Of a stretch of DNA of 64,000 nucleotides, positions 23,601 to 33,010 are shown piece by piece. The notes under the pieces are model-generated. The model had not been told where the DNA came from and did not search any database. It saw only the letters and a program-made list of their open reading frames with translations. The position numbers were made by a program, and so were the translations under genes. The stretch is from Ilyonectria destructans (Eukaryota > Ascomycota > Sordariomycetes > Hypocreales > Nectriaceae): NCBI GenBank assembly GCA_020740775.1, contig JAHEWK010000005.1, positions 2,666,001-2,730,000 on the forward strand, in the 5' to 3' direction. Position 1 is the stretch's first letter, and every line of letters starts with the position of its first letter.

Positions 23601-24695
23601 GGTGAGGACAGCAATGGAAAAGACTCCAATGAGTCAAGTTTCCTCCGGTGGTGACAATGGAAGACGGTCGTCGCGTTGGCGCTGAGTTGGTAGAATGGGA
23701 GTGATAAGAGTCAAGTTGGGGAGGCGGGCGGCTGGGGAAGGTGCCATGACGTGAGGGGACCCTGATAGCCCGTATCTGGGGCCTGGGATTGGCTGGGTAG
23801 CTCCGGGATGCGAGTTTACATAAGCTCGCTGCTGGACGCAGGGACCATCCGCTACCGCTACAGCGGCCATTAGCGGGCATCGGCGAGAGCTCGTGGGCAT
23901 CAGTGGGGTCGGATGCCTCTTCCGGGGACTACGCTGGCGGTCAGTGCTGAGACTCAGCCCTCATGATCATGGGTCATGGGACGCTGGCGTTTCACGAATG
24001 ACTTGCAACGACAGACATGGGCACGAGGCGTGGTGTGTAGATATGATGTTCATGGGGAATGTGTCTAAGTAATGAAGTTGGTTTTAAAGAAGTGATTAAC
24101 TGCGACCTGGGTATGGATGTAAAGCTGGGAGGTAACCATGACCGCTCAACGTGAGACCACCGGGCATACTGAAACGCCCTATTAGACTCTGAATAGGAAC
24201 GAGACAGTGTGGAGGTTCTGTGATACTGTAAGACAACATAGGAACTAAACCAACATGAATCTAGGCTCTTTGTGACATCTTAACACGTTTTCTCTTGCTG
24301 GGATTATCGAGAATATTACGTAGCAATCATTTCCCCTCATCTGCCAATGTGGTTGCCTGGCATCACGTTACGACGTGACTATCCCCAAAACTGCAAAATA
24401 GACTCAGGGTCTTCGCTAGTAAGCATAAATGCATCCGATCAACCCGAAGATTGCGACGCCTCGACTGTTGCGATGATGACGATGGTGACGTGGGCTGGCT
24501 GTTGACTGAATATTGACCGCTTCGGTTGCTCAACATCATCTCCGAGTCCGAGGAAGACGACGACGACGCCTGCGATGACGAGGATGGATACGACAACATG
24601 GCTTGCCTGAAGATGGAAGCCTAGATCTCGAGTATCGGAAGCAAAAAAGGAATATTGTTTTGTTGGAGACGAACATCGTCCGCCGTATCTTGGGC

Positions 24696-24755
24696 GACGA
24701 GAAGGAGACGAGAAGGAGACGAGAGGGAGACGAGAGGGAGCCGAGAGGGAGACGA
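24696..24755. repeat. 11-bp minisatellite, about 5.5 copies
   Basis: Tandem units GACGAGAAGGA, changing to GACGAGAGGGA, run head to tail for 60 bp; the fifth unit reads GCCGAGAGGGA. The region is non-coding. Confidence 0.85.
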
Positions 24756-25288
24756 AGATTCAAGCTCTAGCCTCTGAGTTCCAGATGCCAGATTCAACGT
24801 TCCCCGGATTGTCATACCCGAAGAAACCGACCAACGGCCGAAACGCCAGCCCTACAGAACGACGACTCCTCACCCCAAACGCGAGGCAAGGCATACGCAC
24901 TGCTTGCAAGGCACAACCAATGTTTGCCCTGATCGGGCATCCATCGTTTCTCTTACCCTCCGCCCATTGGCCGCAGCACCATCTTCGAAAATCTCCACGT
25001 TATGTGGCCTCGTGCTCGCCTTGCCTGTTTGGGGGATGATGCTGCGAGGCCTGCTCCCAGCCCAGCGACCCTTGCGCAACGCCGCATCCTCAGCCATCGG
25101 CGCCGCGCTGATTGGACCGTTTCCGCGCACCAGCGCGGCCGTGGATCGCTCTCGCACCGGTACGAAATACGACGAGGGCTCGCTGTCCCCACTCCGGCCG
25201 CCAGCGATGCTTATTCCCCGGGCGGGTTGGGATGATTGCGTCGTTGCGGCTCACCCCCGGGCCCGAGGGGCGGATGTGCGACAAGGTG

Positions 25289-25296
25289 TATATAAG
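25289..25296 (+). promoter_or_regulatory. TATA box upstream of the three-exon 96-aa gene
   Basis: TATATAAG lies 313 bp before the ATG at 25602. The sequence between is an ordinary pyrimidine-rich leader with CTCATCCTCACTC-type words. Confidence 0.5.
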
Positions 25297-25601
25297 TCCT
25301 CGTGGCGAGTCTCTGTTGGATCTTGGATTCTTGGATATCCTCTCATCCTCACTCTGTTGTGTGCAATCCAGTTCCCGTTGCAAATCCGAATTGGTGCAAG
25401 CCAATTGCACTAGCAAGTTAAGAGGTTGTCAGCAATCGGAGGGTTCTGGTCCGGCTCCGTGTCCGACTCCGTCTCGTCGTCGACAACTTCACCCATCTTT
25501 CTTGTTTGACTGCCTGACGCCACAGCGCATTTTCAAGACACTGGAGTCGAGCATTGATGACTCGGAACACGACCGCAACGCCAACCGGAGGAAGTGACAA
25601 G

Positions 25602-26113
25602 ATGCCGGCCATCGCCATCCCTAAGGTCTTGCCGGCTACTAAACCGGGTAGGTTACCGAATACTCAATCCCTCATCGGCATTGGACCTCGCAATCACTTA
25701 GGTACTTGGTCAGTGGCATAAGGATCAATGTCACCAGGAATACCATTAAAAGAGCAGACCTATAAGCCATATCTAGGCATGGAATGCTAACTGCAACCCC
25801 TTCATAGGCCAGTCATCAAGCACCTCGACCTTTAACGTCAAGTCTGAACAAGACTGCCACGACCTCTTCTCGCGCGAGGTCTCAGCCCTACCGGAGCGTG
25901 AAGTGCCCACCACCAGTCATGAATCGTCACCCACCGATAGCCGAGCGAATTTTCTTCCTCGTGAGTGTTTCGCACTGGTGTGTCCCACACTGTTTAGAAC
26001 CGATAGCTGACTGGAGCAAAGGCGAATCGTCAAAGACCGACGGAACGACAACAAACGTCTGGATTGCAAGGACGGTGAAATCCGCCATGGCTGATATCCT
26101 CACCGGATCATGA
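25602..26113 (+). CDS. Small three-exon protein of unknown function (96 aa)
   Basis: Exons 25602-25647, 25808-25960 and 26022-26113 join in frame across GTAGGT..CATAG and GTGAGT..AAAG introns. The protein starts MPAIAIPKVLPATKPG, continues with a Ser/Thr/Glu-rich middle (SSTSTFNVKSEQDCHDLF, EVSALPEREVPTTSHESS) and ends NVWIARTVKSAMADILTGS, which may form an amphipathic helix. It has one cysteine, no signal peptide and no transmembrane segment. No single open frame covers it, but two consensus introns in phase, a TATA box upstream and a clean stop support a real gene. I do not recognise the family. A rapid-response or stress-type small protein is possible, but that is a guess. Confidence 0.65.
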
Positions 26114-28081
26114 CCAGAGTTGCCGGTTTGAAGTATGCACCAAGACGCACTGCTGGATGCGTTGGAGTAAGCAAGCTAGCTTCGGCTGTGCGATGCTAAA
26201 ATGTCTCCGATGTGTCCAGGATGCTACGGTGCAACTCCATGGTACACAGGTAGATGTGGCTACATCGTCATGTGCCATTACCCCTCCCCTCTGGCGCCGA
26301 TACCACTTGGCTCTCTCGTTAGGGTCAAGGACAATCCGGCTGTGGCGTTTGCATGCTTGTGGGCATATGAATTTGGGATTGGATCGCAGTTGTGACTGCA
26401 CGCATCCCTGATTTGGTGTAGATCGGGGAGCCCTTTGGGTTACTGCGCGGCTGTTCGAGTCGCACAAGTAACCCAAGGCAGTTACAAGGGACGTAATGTG
26501 TTAGATAGACATAGAGTAAGGCGTACCAAGGCCTGTGAACTTTCAGTCATGGAGGATCGGGATCTATGGCTCTGGCGATGGGAATGCCATCTGGGATCGA
26601 TGGGGTTGGACGGAAGAGGGAAAGGGGAAGAAATCCTCAGCTCAACTACAGGGCCTTTATATCGGGCACGTCAACCTATTAATACGAGTTTAATAATTAA
26701 CGAGTCTCACTCTCTGCGCTACCCTGCCACGCCGCACACCACGTTTCTGTTTCGTCCCCACGCTGTGGCGGCATCTGGACCCATGTGACACCAGATGGAG
26801 GTGACAGGTGACAGCCAGCAATTGATTCTGGGCACGCCGCAGCCGCCACGCTGCCGTAACCCAATGGCACCCACCCGCCCGCCCGGGCCGTATCCACTGG
26901 GTCCTGGTCGTATTCGAGCGTCTTTTTCGGTCTGGCGACTTTTGGGGTTCTAGATGCCTTTTTAGGGATGTTTGCCCGGGGCATGTTGGAGCCCTAATTT
27001 CCCCGAGTCAATCGCCGTTGACACGTAATAATCACCCGTCTGGACTCTGGAGGGAGCGCAGGCCGCGTGGGAAGCCCCCACTGCCTGCGTCTGGGTCAGC
27101 ACTGTAATCACACCCACAGCGCAAGCTGGGAGGGGGAGCTTGGGCCCGCCATCACCACTGGACCCCGCTGTGAAGAACGCCGCCGAGCCACTAACAGCGC
27201 CGTGAGGCCGTGCCGTTCCACAGGCGGCTGGAGCGTCTTGCCCCTCTGGGGTTAGCAGTGATTCTTGCTCCCGGCAGAGCGTCCAGAGTGGGCGAGCCCC
27301 CACCCAATAATCAGGCTAGATCTGCCGACTTTGCTTTTTTCGGTGGACCGGGCTGGAAATGGACCTCGAAAAAAAAGAAGGAAATTCAGATGATCAGAGT
27401 CGGGCTGCAGACGGCGCGAAACATTAAGACTCGATCCATCTACCGGTTCCTCGTCTCTGCATCTCTTCTTCCCCGACCCCGACCGATCGCCGTTTTAACT
27501 GCTCTCTCGAGTCTAACGGTAGCCGCCGATCCCTCGAGTCTCGACACTCTGTCTCTGCCAACACGTGGGCGCCCGCGCATACCCAACTCAACTCAACCCC
27601 GCGCCGCTCTCGCCACTCCCTCTCCTCCCTCAACTTGGCCAGCTTCCCGTCGCTCCAGCCCATGTCGACTTGCTCCAACTCGACCCTCTTCCTCACATAC
27701 TACGCCCGGGCACATCGTTACATGTGCCCCCTCAGCCAATAAGCTATCCAGCGAGCGACTTTGAGTCTTTGCGCTTGCTGCAAACTTCCTTGGGAACGTT
27801 TACAAAGACTTGACCGAATTTGACAACATTGTTCATCGGTTGAATTAAATACATTCTGCATGCTTTGCGAATAACCTACACGAGATATATATACTCCCGT
27901 CTACACTTGCGACAGGATCCTTCAAGGTACGCTCTTGCTGTTGCGCTGGTTGCATGTGTGACCTGGCGCAAACCGCGCCGCCTTGCTTTTATCGCCGCCC
28001 GACACAATCGCAAGACACAATCGCAAGACATCCAGACAGGACAATGCTAACATGGGACCGCCGTACAGACCCGCCAGTTGT
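26114..28081. other. Intergenic stretch and leader of the SLC35F-type gene
   Basis: No domain-bearing frame was found. A perfect 10-bp inverted repeat lies at 26435-26476. Upstream of the transporter, an ATATATATA stretch at 27885 may be a TATA box. A likely 5' UTR intron runs 27927-28068 (GTACGC..TGCTAAC..GTACAG). If spliced, the first translatable ATG of the transporter is at 28082. Confidence 0.5.
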
Positions 28082-29395
28082 ATGAACGAGCATACGAAAT
28101 TGCTCAGTCCCTCCTCGACCAGCACGACTACGCCGTCAAGCTCGTCGCGAAACCACCCATCCTACGGCACTCAATTGTCCATTGACAACGCCACCACCAT
28201 GTCCGCCGACGATACCAAGGGCTTCGAGTCGCCCACCGCCAACGCGGTCCCCGCCAGCCACGGCGACGCTCTCCATGACGAAGACGCCGCCGTCGGCCAG
28301 GGTCTGCACATCCTCGAGACCAAGTCGGTGCACTGGTACAGCTACTTTTCCACGGCTGACTTCTGGATTATCCTCGCCATTGGCCAGATCCTCGCCCTGT
28401 GCATCACCGCTACCAACACCTTCACCACTTTCCTCGCCAACGCCGGTACCAACATCCCCGCCTTCCAGACCGTCTTCAACTACATCCTGATGTTCCTCAT
28501 TTACACTCCCGTGTTCCTCTACCGTGATGGGCCCGGTGAGTGGTGGCGCCTCGCCAAGAAGGACGGCTGGAAGTACCTGATCATGTCCTTCCTCGACGTC
28601 GAGGGCAACTACTTCACCGTCCTGGCCTACCGCTACACCAACATCCTGTCCGCGCAGCTGATCAACTTCTGGTCTATCATCTGCGTCGTCATCATCTCCT
28701 TCTGCCTTCTCAAGGTCCGCTACAAGCTCTTCCAGGTCATCGGCATCCTCGTCTGCTGCGGTGGCATGGGTATTTTGCTTGCGTCTGACCACATCACTGG
28801 CTCCAACGGCGGCCCTGGAATCAACCTGGTTAAGGGTGACCTGTTCGCCCTGCTCGGTGCCACTCTGTACGGCACCTCCAACGTGTTCGAGGAGTGGCTC
28901 GTCTCCCGCGCGCGCGTTTACCACGTTCTGTCCTTCATGGGCCTGTTTGGAATGATCATCAACGGCATCCAGGCTGCCATCTTTGATCGCCAGTCCTTCC
29001 GTGACGCCACCTGGAACGGCGACGTCATCGGCTGGATCATCGGCTACACCATTTGCCTGAACGTCTTCTACTTCCTAGCTCCCTTCATCCTTCGCATGGG
29101 CAGCGCTGCCTTCTTCGACATTTCGCTGTTGACGGCCAACTTCTGGGGTGTCATCATCGGAATCCGGGTCTTTGGATACACCATCCACTACCTCTACCCC
29201 ATCGCTTTCGTCCTTATCCTCGTCGGTCTCATCACCTACTTCCTTGCAGGCAGCATGCTCGGCGACTCCAAGAAGCCCTGGCTCGGCGACAACCAGGAGG
29301 ACGGCGTTGCCGGTTACGGAACTGCCAAGCTCAAGGCCCTCAACGCTGCTCGTGCGGCCCAGGTCGAGGCTGAGAACGGCACTGTTGCCGCTTGA
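28082..29395 (+). CDS. SLC35F-family (DUF914) nucleotide-sugar/solute transporter-like protein
   Basis: A single coding exon gives 437 aa when started at MNEHTKLLSPS. I choose this start because the upstream in-frame ATG (28052) lies between a TGCTAAC branch point and a GTACAG acceptor, so it is probably intronic. After a roughly 80-residue Ser/Thr-rich cytosolic N-terminus there are about ten hydrophobic helices. Family motifs of SLC35F1/F2 are visible: FLDVEGNYFTVLAYRYTN, LINFWSIICVVIISF, GDLFALLGATLYGTSNVFEEW and AFFDISLLTANFWGV. Members belong to the drug/metabolite transporter superfamily, located in endomembranes or the plasma membrane; most substrates are not known (human SLC35F2 takes up YM155). 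The tail GSMLGDSKKPWLGDNQ is hydrophilic. Codon use is strongly C-biased, suggesting good expression. Confidence 0.9.
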   Translation: MNEHTKLLSPSSTSTTTPSSSSRNHPSYGTQLSIDNATTMSADDTKGFESPTANAVPASHGDALHDEDAAVGQGLHILETKSVHWYSYFSTADFWIILAIGQILALCITATNTFTTFLANAGTNIPAFQTVFNYILMFLIYTPVFLYRDGPGEWWRLAKKDGWKYLIMSFLDVEGNYFTVLAYRYTNILSAQLINFWSIICVVIISFCLLKVRYKLFQVIGILVCCGGMGILLASDHITGSNGGPGINLVKGDLFALLGATLYGTSNVFEEWLVSRARVYHVLSFMGLFGMIINGIQAAIFDRQSFRDATWNGDVIGWIIGYTICLNVFYFLAPFILRMGSAAFFDISLLTANFWGVIIGIRVFGYTIHYLYPIAFVLILVGLITYFLAGSMLGDSKKPWLGDNQEDGVAGYGTAKLKALNAARAAQVEAENGTVAA

Positions 29396-29998
29396 GGTAC
29401 TGAATAAGCACCTTGCGCCGCAAGGGGGGAATGGGAATGTTGGTTAATGAGGACAGGAGCTGGGAGAGTCGCATTGACGTGGGAGACTGCAGAGACTTGC
29501 TTTTCTGGTTATTGTCCGTCTCCTTTTGGATAGAGGCGATGAGATCGAGGGTGCAAGAGTCCTGGAAGACTGGGATTTTAGTGACCTTGGTTGAGATAGA
29601 CAACATCCATTCCACTAATACATAATTATACTATTATTCATGTGGTACATCGTATGGTACACAGTACTTTTTGGTCTTACCCTGTCATAATCATGTCATT
29701 CAGCCATTACTCCTTGATTTCACTCGTTGTTTACCTGGGCCTCCATCCCTTGCAGTGGCTGGACATAGTCTCATGTTGGCGCAAAGCCATTGAAGGTGGC
29801 AGTGCTCATCCCCCCTCGCGTTGTTTGCTTTTGCGCCAGCCTCCAGTATATATTCGGGTGTTCGAGCTCGCCGTGTTGCTCTACTTTTCCTTCTCATCGT
29901 ATCAAACAACTGACCAGAGCCTATCCTCAAACCGCTTGTTACTCGATTAATCATCCCTCCATCTCAACACAACCAACCTGGCGGTGTCCCAGCTCATC
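29396..29998. other. Intergenic between transporter and the repeat-protein cluster
   Basis: Contains a TATATATT box at 29847-29854, about 150 bp ahead of the ATG at 29999, and a CAACACAACCAACC leader. No other gene is supported. Confidence 0.5.
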
Positions 29999-30199
29999 AT
30001 GGCTTCCGCCGACAACACCAAGAACGCATCGACCCCCTCTTCCGCCTCTGCCGCTGATTCTAGCTCTGATGAACCATGGACGCAGCCTAGCGGAGAACCG
30101 CTGAACGAAACAGAAAGGCAATATCTCAAAGACAACTTTGGTGACGAATGGCACTTACTCCGCGATCACGGCCTGAGAATATGGAAGGACGATGACTGA
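29999..30199 (+). pseudogene. Short paralogue of the HGL-repeat family, stopped inside the repeat
   Basis: The ATG at 29999 opens a 66-aa frame. After a Ser/Ala-rich start (MASADNTKNASTPSS) comes one copy of the repeat shared with the two downstream genes: LNETERQYLKDNFG, then LLRDHGLRIWKDDD, then TGA. Reading past the TGA in the same frame gives EDGRVVLRMYMEGK, which lines up without a gap with the rest of the repeat in the neighbours (for example KDVDRVKGLSLLRELM). The stop therefore replaces the Cys/Arg residue after the conserved Asp. A TATA box and normal leader are present, so it may still be transcribed. It is either a truncated protein, a recent pseudogene by a single nonsense change, or a readthrough product. 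It has no copia-like domain. Confidence 0.6.
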
Positions 30200-30834
30200 G
30201 AAGACGGCCGTGTTGTGCTGAGGATGTACATGGAGGGAAAGCAGATTTACGGCCGAGGTGCGTACAAATTCTCCAAACTCGGAACTCGGGCTAGATTAAC
30301 ATGATAGCCAATTTCATTGGCTTGCCTTCCTCTATCGAATGGCTGGAAATTGTGCTTGTTGGCTCCGTGCCATGTTGGACCTCAAGGTGTCGGGAAGGTG
30401 GAAGCTGTTGGGGCCATGGCACTGTACGAAGTTTACTTGAAGGGCACCCCCCACACAGTCTGATATGCGATCGATCAACTACCTAAGCAGTAGAGGCTAT
30501 GTGGGAGCTTGCTCCCAAAATTCAGTCGGAGGAATGAAATTTAATATAAGCAAGCTTCAGTGTACTTTGGTTAACAGTCATCAATATCTCATTGAAAAAA
30601 GAATAAGAACTAAATTGTAGTGTCCTACCCAAGTAATAAACATCAAGGGTCTGAGTGGCTCTTTGCTGGAAGACACAGACGCACTGCCCTACACTGTACT
30701 GTGGTCCCCCAACCAATATTTGCTTTTCTTTGGTGCCGAACTCACAGTTCTCTACATGATCGGACGCCCTTGCGTAAACATCGAATTCCTCATCTTCTTC
30801 CATCTCATACCATCCCATCCCATCTCATCTCATC

Positions 30835-32182
30835 ATGTCGCTCGGCCGGGAGACGGACGCAGCGGCTCTCCCCTGCCCAGCCTGGGTATGGAGCAACAAT
30901 TCCAACGTCCAGTGAGTCTTCCCACTCTCCCGCTGCGTTTGCCGCTATTAGTCACTTGCGGATGGTGGTTGATCGTTGTGCTACTTCCAGTGTCGCCAAG
31001 GATCGCAGTTGGTTCGGAGACGACTATGTTCCCTTCGAGTCCTTCGCTACCGGCTTGATACATACCAGCAAGATGAAAGTTGTCGGAGTTGGTTCCGTTA
31101 CTCTCCCAGTCAAGACATCTCCAGATAAAATCGGGCACAAGTCCCATGGCCAGCTGGTCCTCAATAATGTCTTGCATATCCCAAGCAGCGTCTGCAATAT
31201 CATTGGGAGCCCTATCTCGGACGACTACAACCTCAATACGAAGCCTTCGGAAGCATCTATGGGCACTATCATGGACCTTAACGGCAAAGCCATGGCGTAC
31301 TTCAAACCCGCTCGCCAATCTCAACGATTTGAGCTACGGCTCAGCGGACCCCCTATCGGGCCACGACTTGGCCCGTCGCCCTTCGATCCCTCCGCTCATT
31401 ACTTCATCCATGCATTATGGCCTGAGAGTGAGAAGGCCCGCTTCGACGCGTTCCGGAGGGCCCCGCCATCTGTGCGCGCGAATGACGTTGAAAAGAAATA
31501 CAATCCGGAAGATCACCTTGCAGCCAGCTTTTTTGATGAGAAAGAGCTCGCTTGGATCGAGTCAAACTGGGGAAATTCTCACCATTTCATGATTAGCTAC
31601 GGATTCAAGTTTTACAAGGATGAGGATTGCCTAGAAGCCAAAAGTCTCGTGCATGCTTTAATGCATGCTGACGACGACGAGTCCGACGAGGAAGCGGCCT
31701 TTGCAGACCACATTTTTGACGAGACAGAGCTCGATTGGATCCGGTCAATCTATGGAACGTCGACCAAGTTCATGCTCAGCCATGGTCTCAAGTTGCATCG
31801 GGAACGGGACTGCGAGGAAGCCAAAAGCCTTGTGCGTGTTTCGATGCATGGCGACGAGTCCGAAGAGGAAGCGGACTTTGCAGACCATGTCTTTTCTAGG
31901 AAAGAGCTCGATTGGGTTCGGTCGAATTGGGGAACCTCGACCAACTTCATGATCAATCATGGTCTCAAGTTCTACAAGAATGACGACTATGAAGAGGCTC
32001 AAGCCATTGTCCGTACCTTTATGAGGGAAGATGATGACATCTATGAAGCTGCCATGACGGTGCTCCGCTCCCGAATGGCGAATAAGACTGTTCCACGCCG
32101 GGACCTCGCCGAAGCCCAGGACATCATCCGAACTCACATGACTGCCAAGGAATACCTCAAGGATACCTCTGGGTGTGGCTAG
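30835..32182 (+). CDS. Dead copia-protease-like domain plus three HGL repeats (paralogue 1)
   Basis: Exons 30835-30911 and 30991-32182 (79-nt intron) give 422 aa. Splicing joins PAWVWSNNSNVH to VAKDRSWFGDDY. That segment lines up without gaps with the start of Ty1/copia protease regions (W-x-x-D-S-G-A-x-x-H-x-x-x-D-R), but DSG is replaced by S20-N21-N22. VVGVGSVTLPV, LVLNNVLHIPSSVCNI and DLNGKAMAYF then match the copia beta-barrel region around the protease (established pattern: GIGTV-L, L-NVLYVP-L--NL, D--GK). From about residue 215 come three tandem repeats with the consensus F--KELDWIRSNWG-S--FM--HGLKFYK--D--EAKSLVR--M, separated by acidic DDESDEEA linkers. A Leu/Arg-rich segment (AAMTVLRSRM) closes the protein. 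There are no protease, integrase or RT catalytic parts and no LTRs seen, so this is a host gene, not a live element. Function unknown. Confidence 0.75.
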
Positions 32183-32207
32183 AAATGAGTCTGGCTGCGG
32201 TACAGGC

Positions 32208-32351
32208 GTGCTCGACAACATCTTCTCGGACGACGAGCTCCGCTATATCGAGAAGAATTTGCCCAGCCCGGCGCTCTTCATGAGTAGGCTTGGGCTTAGC
32301 TACGAGAACAAGGAGTATTGTGTCGTATCCAAGGCCATTTGTCGAGGGTAA
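32208..32351 (+). pseudogene. Frameshifted fourth HGL repeat downstream of paralogue 1
   Basis: Just after the TAG of the preceding gene, the +1 frame reads VLDNIFSDDELRYIEKN, then LFMSRLGLSYENKEY and a stop. This is a divergent copy of the same repeat. No intron of workable length (only about 33 nt would fit) connects it, so the parent protein probably once extended into it and was cut short by a frameshift. Confidence 0.55.
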
Positions 32352-33010
32352 ATTGGGGGCCCTACTGGTGGAAACAGGGATTGGCCTGGTTGATGATGGT
32401 TGTGAAGTTATACGAAGGCGTTACTAGTATGGTTTCTGTCGCTTCTTTCGACAATTCGGGACCGTGGAAGTATGGTGATGGATGGAACAATAACCAGCCA
32501 TCACTCCTTCTTGGCCTGCGGCACCTATGACAGACAAGAGATTGAAAGACGCTAACTTTCGAATCAATTAAGATTTACCATGCCTAGTATTGATACGTCG
32601 CTTTGCCCGCCAGGTTCTCTCAATAGCTATCTACATCCCCCAATAGTGGGAAATACATGCCCCATCTAACCCGGCAATAGCACAAGTAAAGTGCGTTTCA
32701 GCTCGCGTTTTGAACCCCGGCTTCGTAGGCGAGGATTAGAGAGAGTAGCTTGCCATCGCGTTGCTGACGCGCTCCCTCCGGCGCAATTTGCTTATTTGCT
32801 TTTGGGTTTGGTCTTTGTTTCCGTAGCTACGCGGTCTGTGAGGATAACCCGATCAGCGTTTCGGAGAGTGGCTATTTCTTACACCTTTCCACCACCCTCT
32901 TACCTTTCCCGACAAGTGACCAGGAGAGATTCCATTTCTGATTTGACACCCGAAGGCGCCTAAACGGCGCATATCCCACATATTCCATACCATCCGCGCC
33001 TTTCTCCACA

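Larger units (their letters stand above)
23601..25601. other. Intergenic stretch with a minisatellite and promoter
   Basis: Two kilobases separate the phosphoesterase start from the next gene. A minus frame at 24363-24599 is Ser-rich and runs off a GAC/GAT-rich low-complexity stretch, so it is not called. An 11-bp minisatellite lies at 24696-24755. A TATA box at 25289 belongs to the downstream gene, which would then have a leader of about 280 nt. Confidence 0.5.

Noticed and set aside
24363..24599. 78-aa Ser-rich minus frame
   Set aside because: Runs over a GAC/GAT low-complexity tract next to the minisatellite; no conserved-looking segment.
28136..28924. 262-aa minus-strand frame opposite the transporter
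   Set aside because: Antisense shadow produced by the strong C-ending codon bias of the transporter gene.
30620..30990. Extending paralogue 1 upstream in the unspliced frame to 30620
   Set aside because: That N-terminus is composed of leader sequence. The spliced start at 30835 recreates the W-x-W-S-N-N-S-N-x-H segment that matches paralogue 2.
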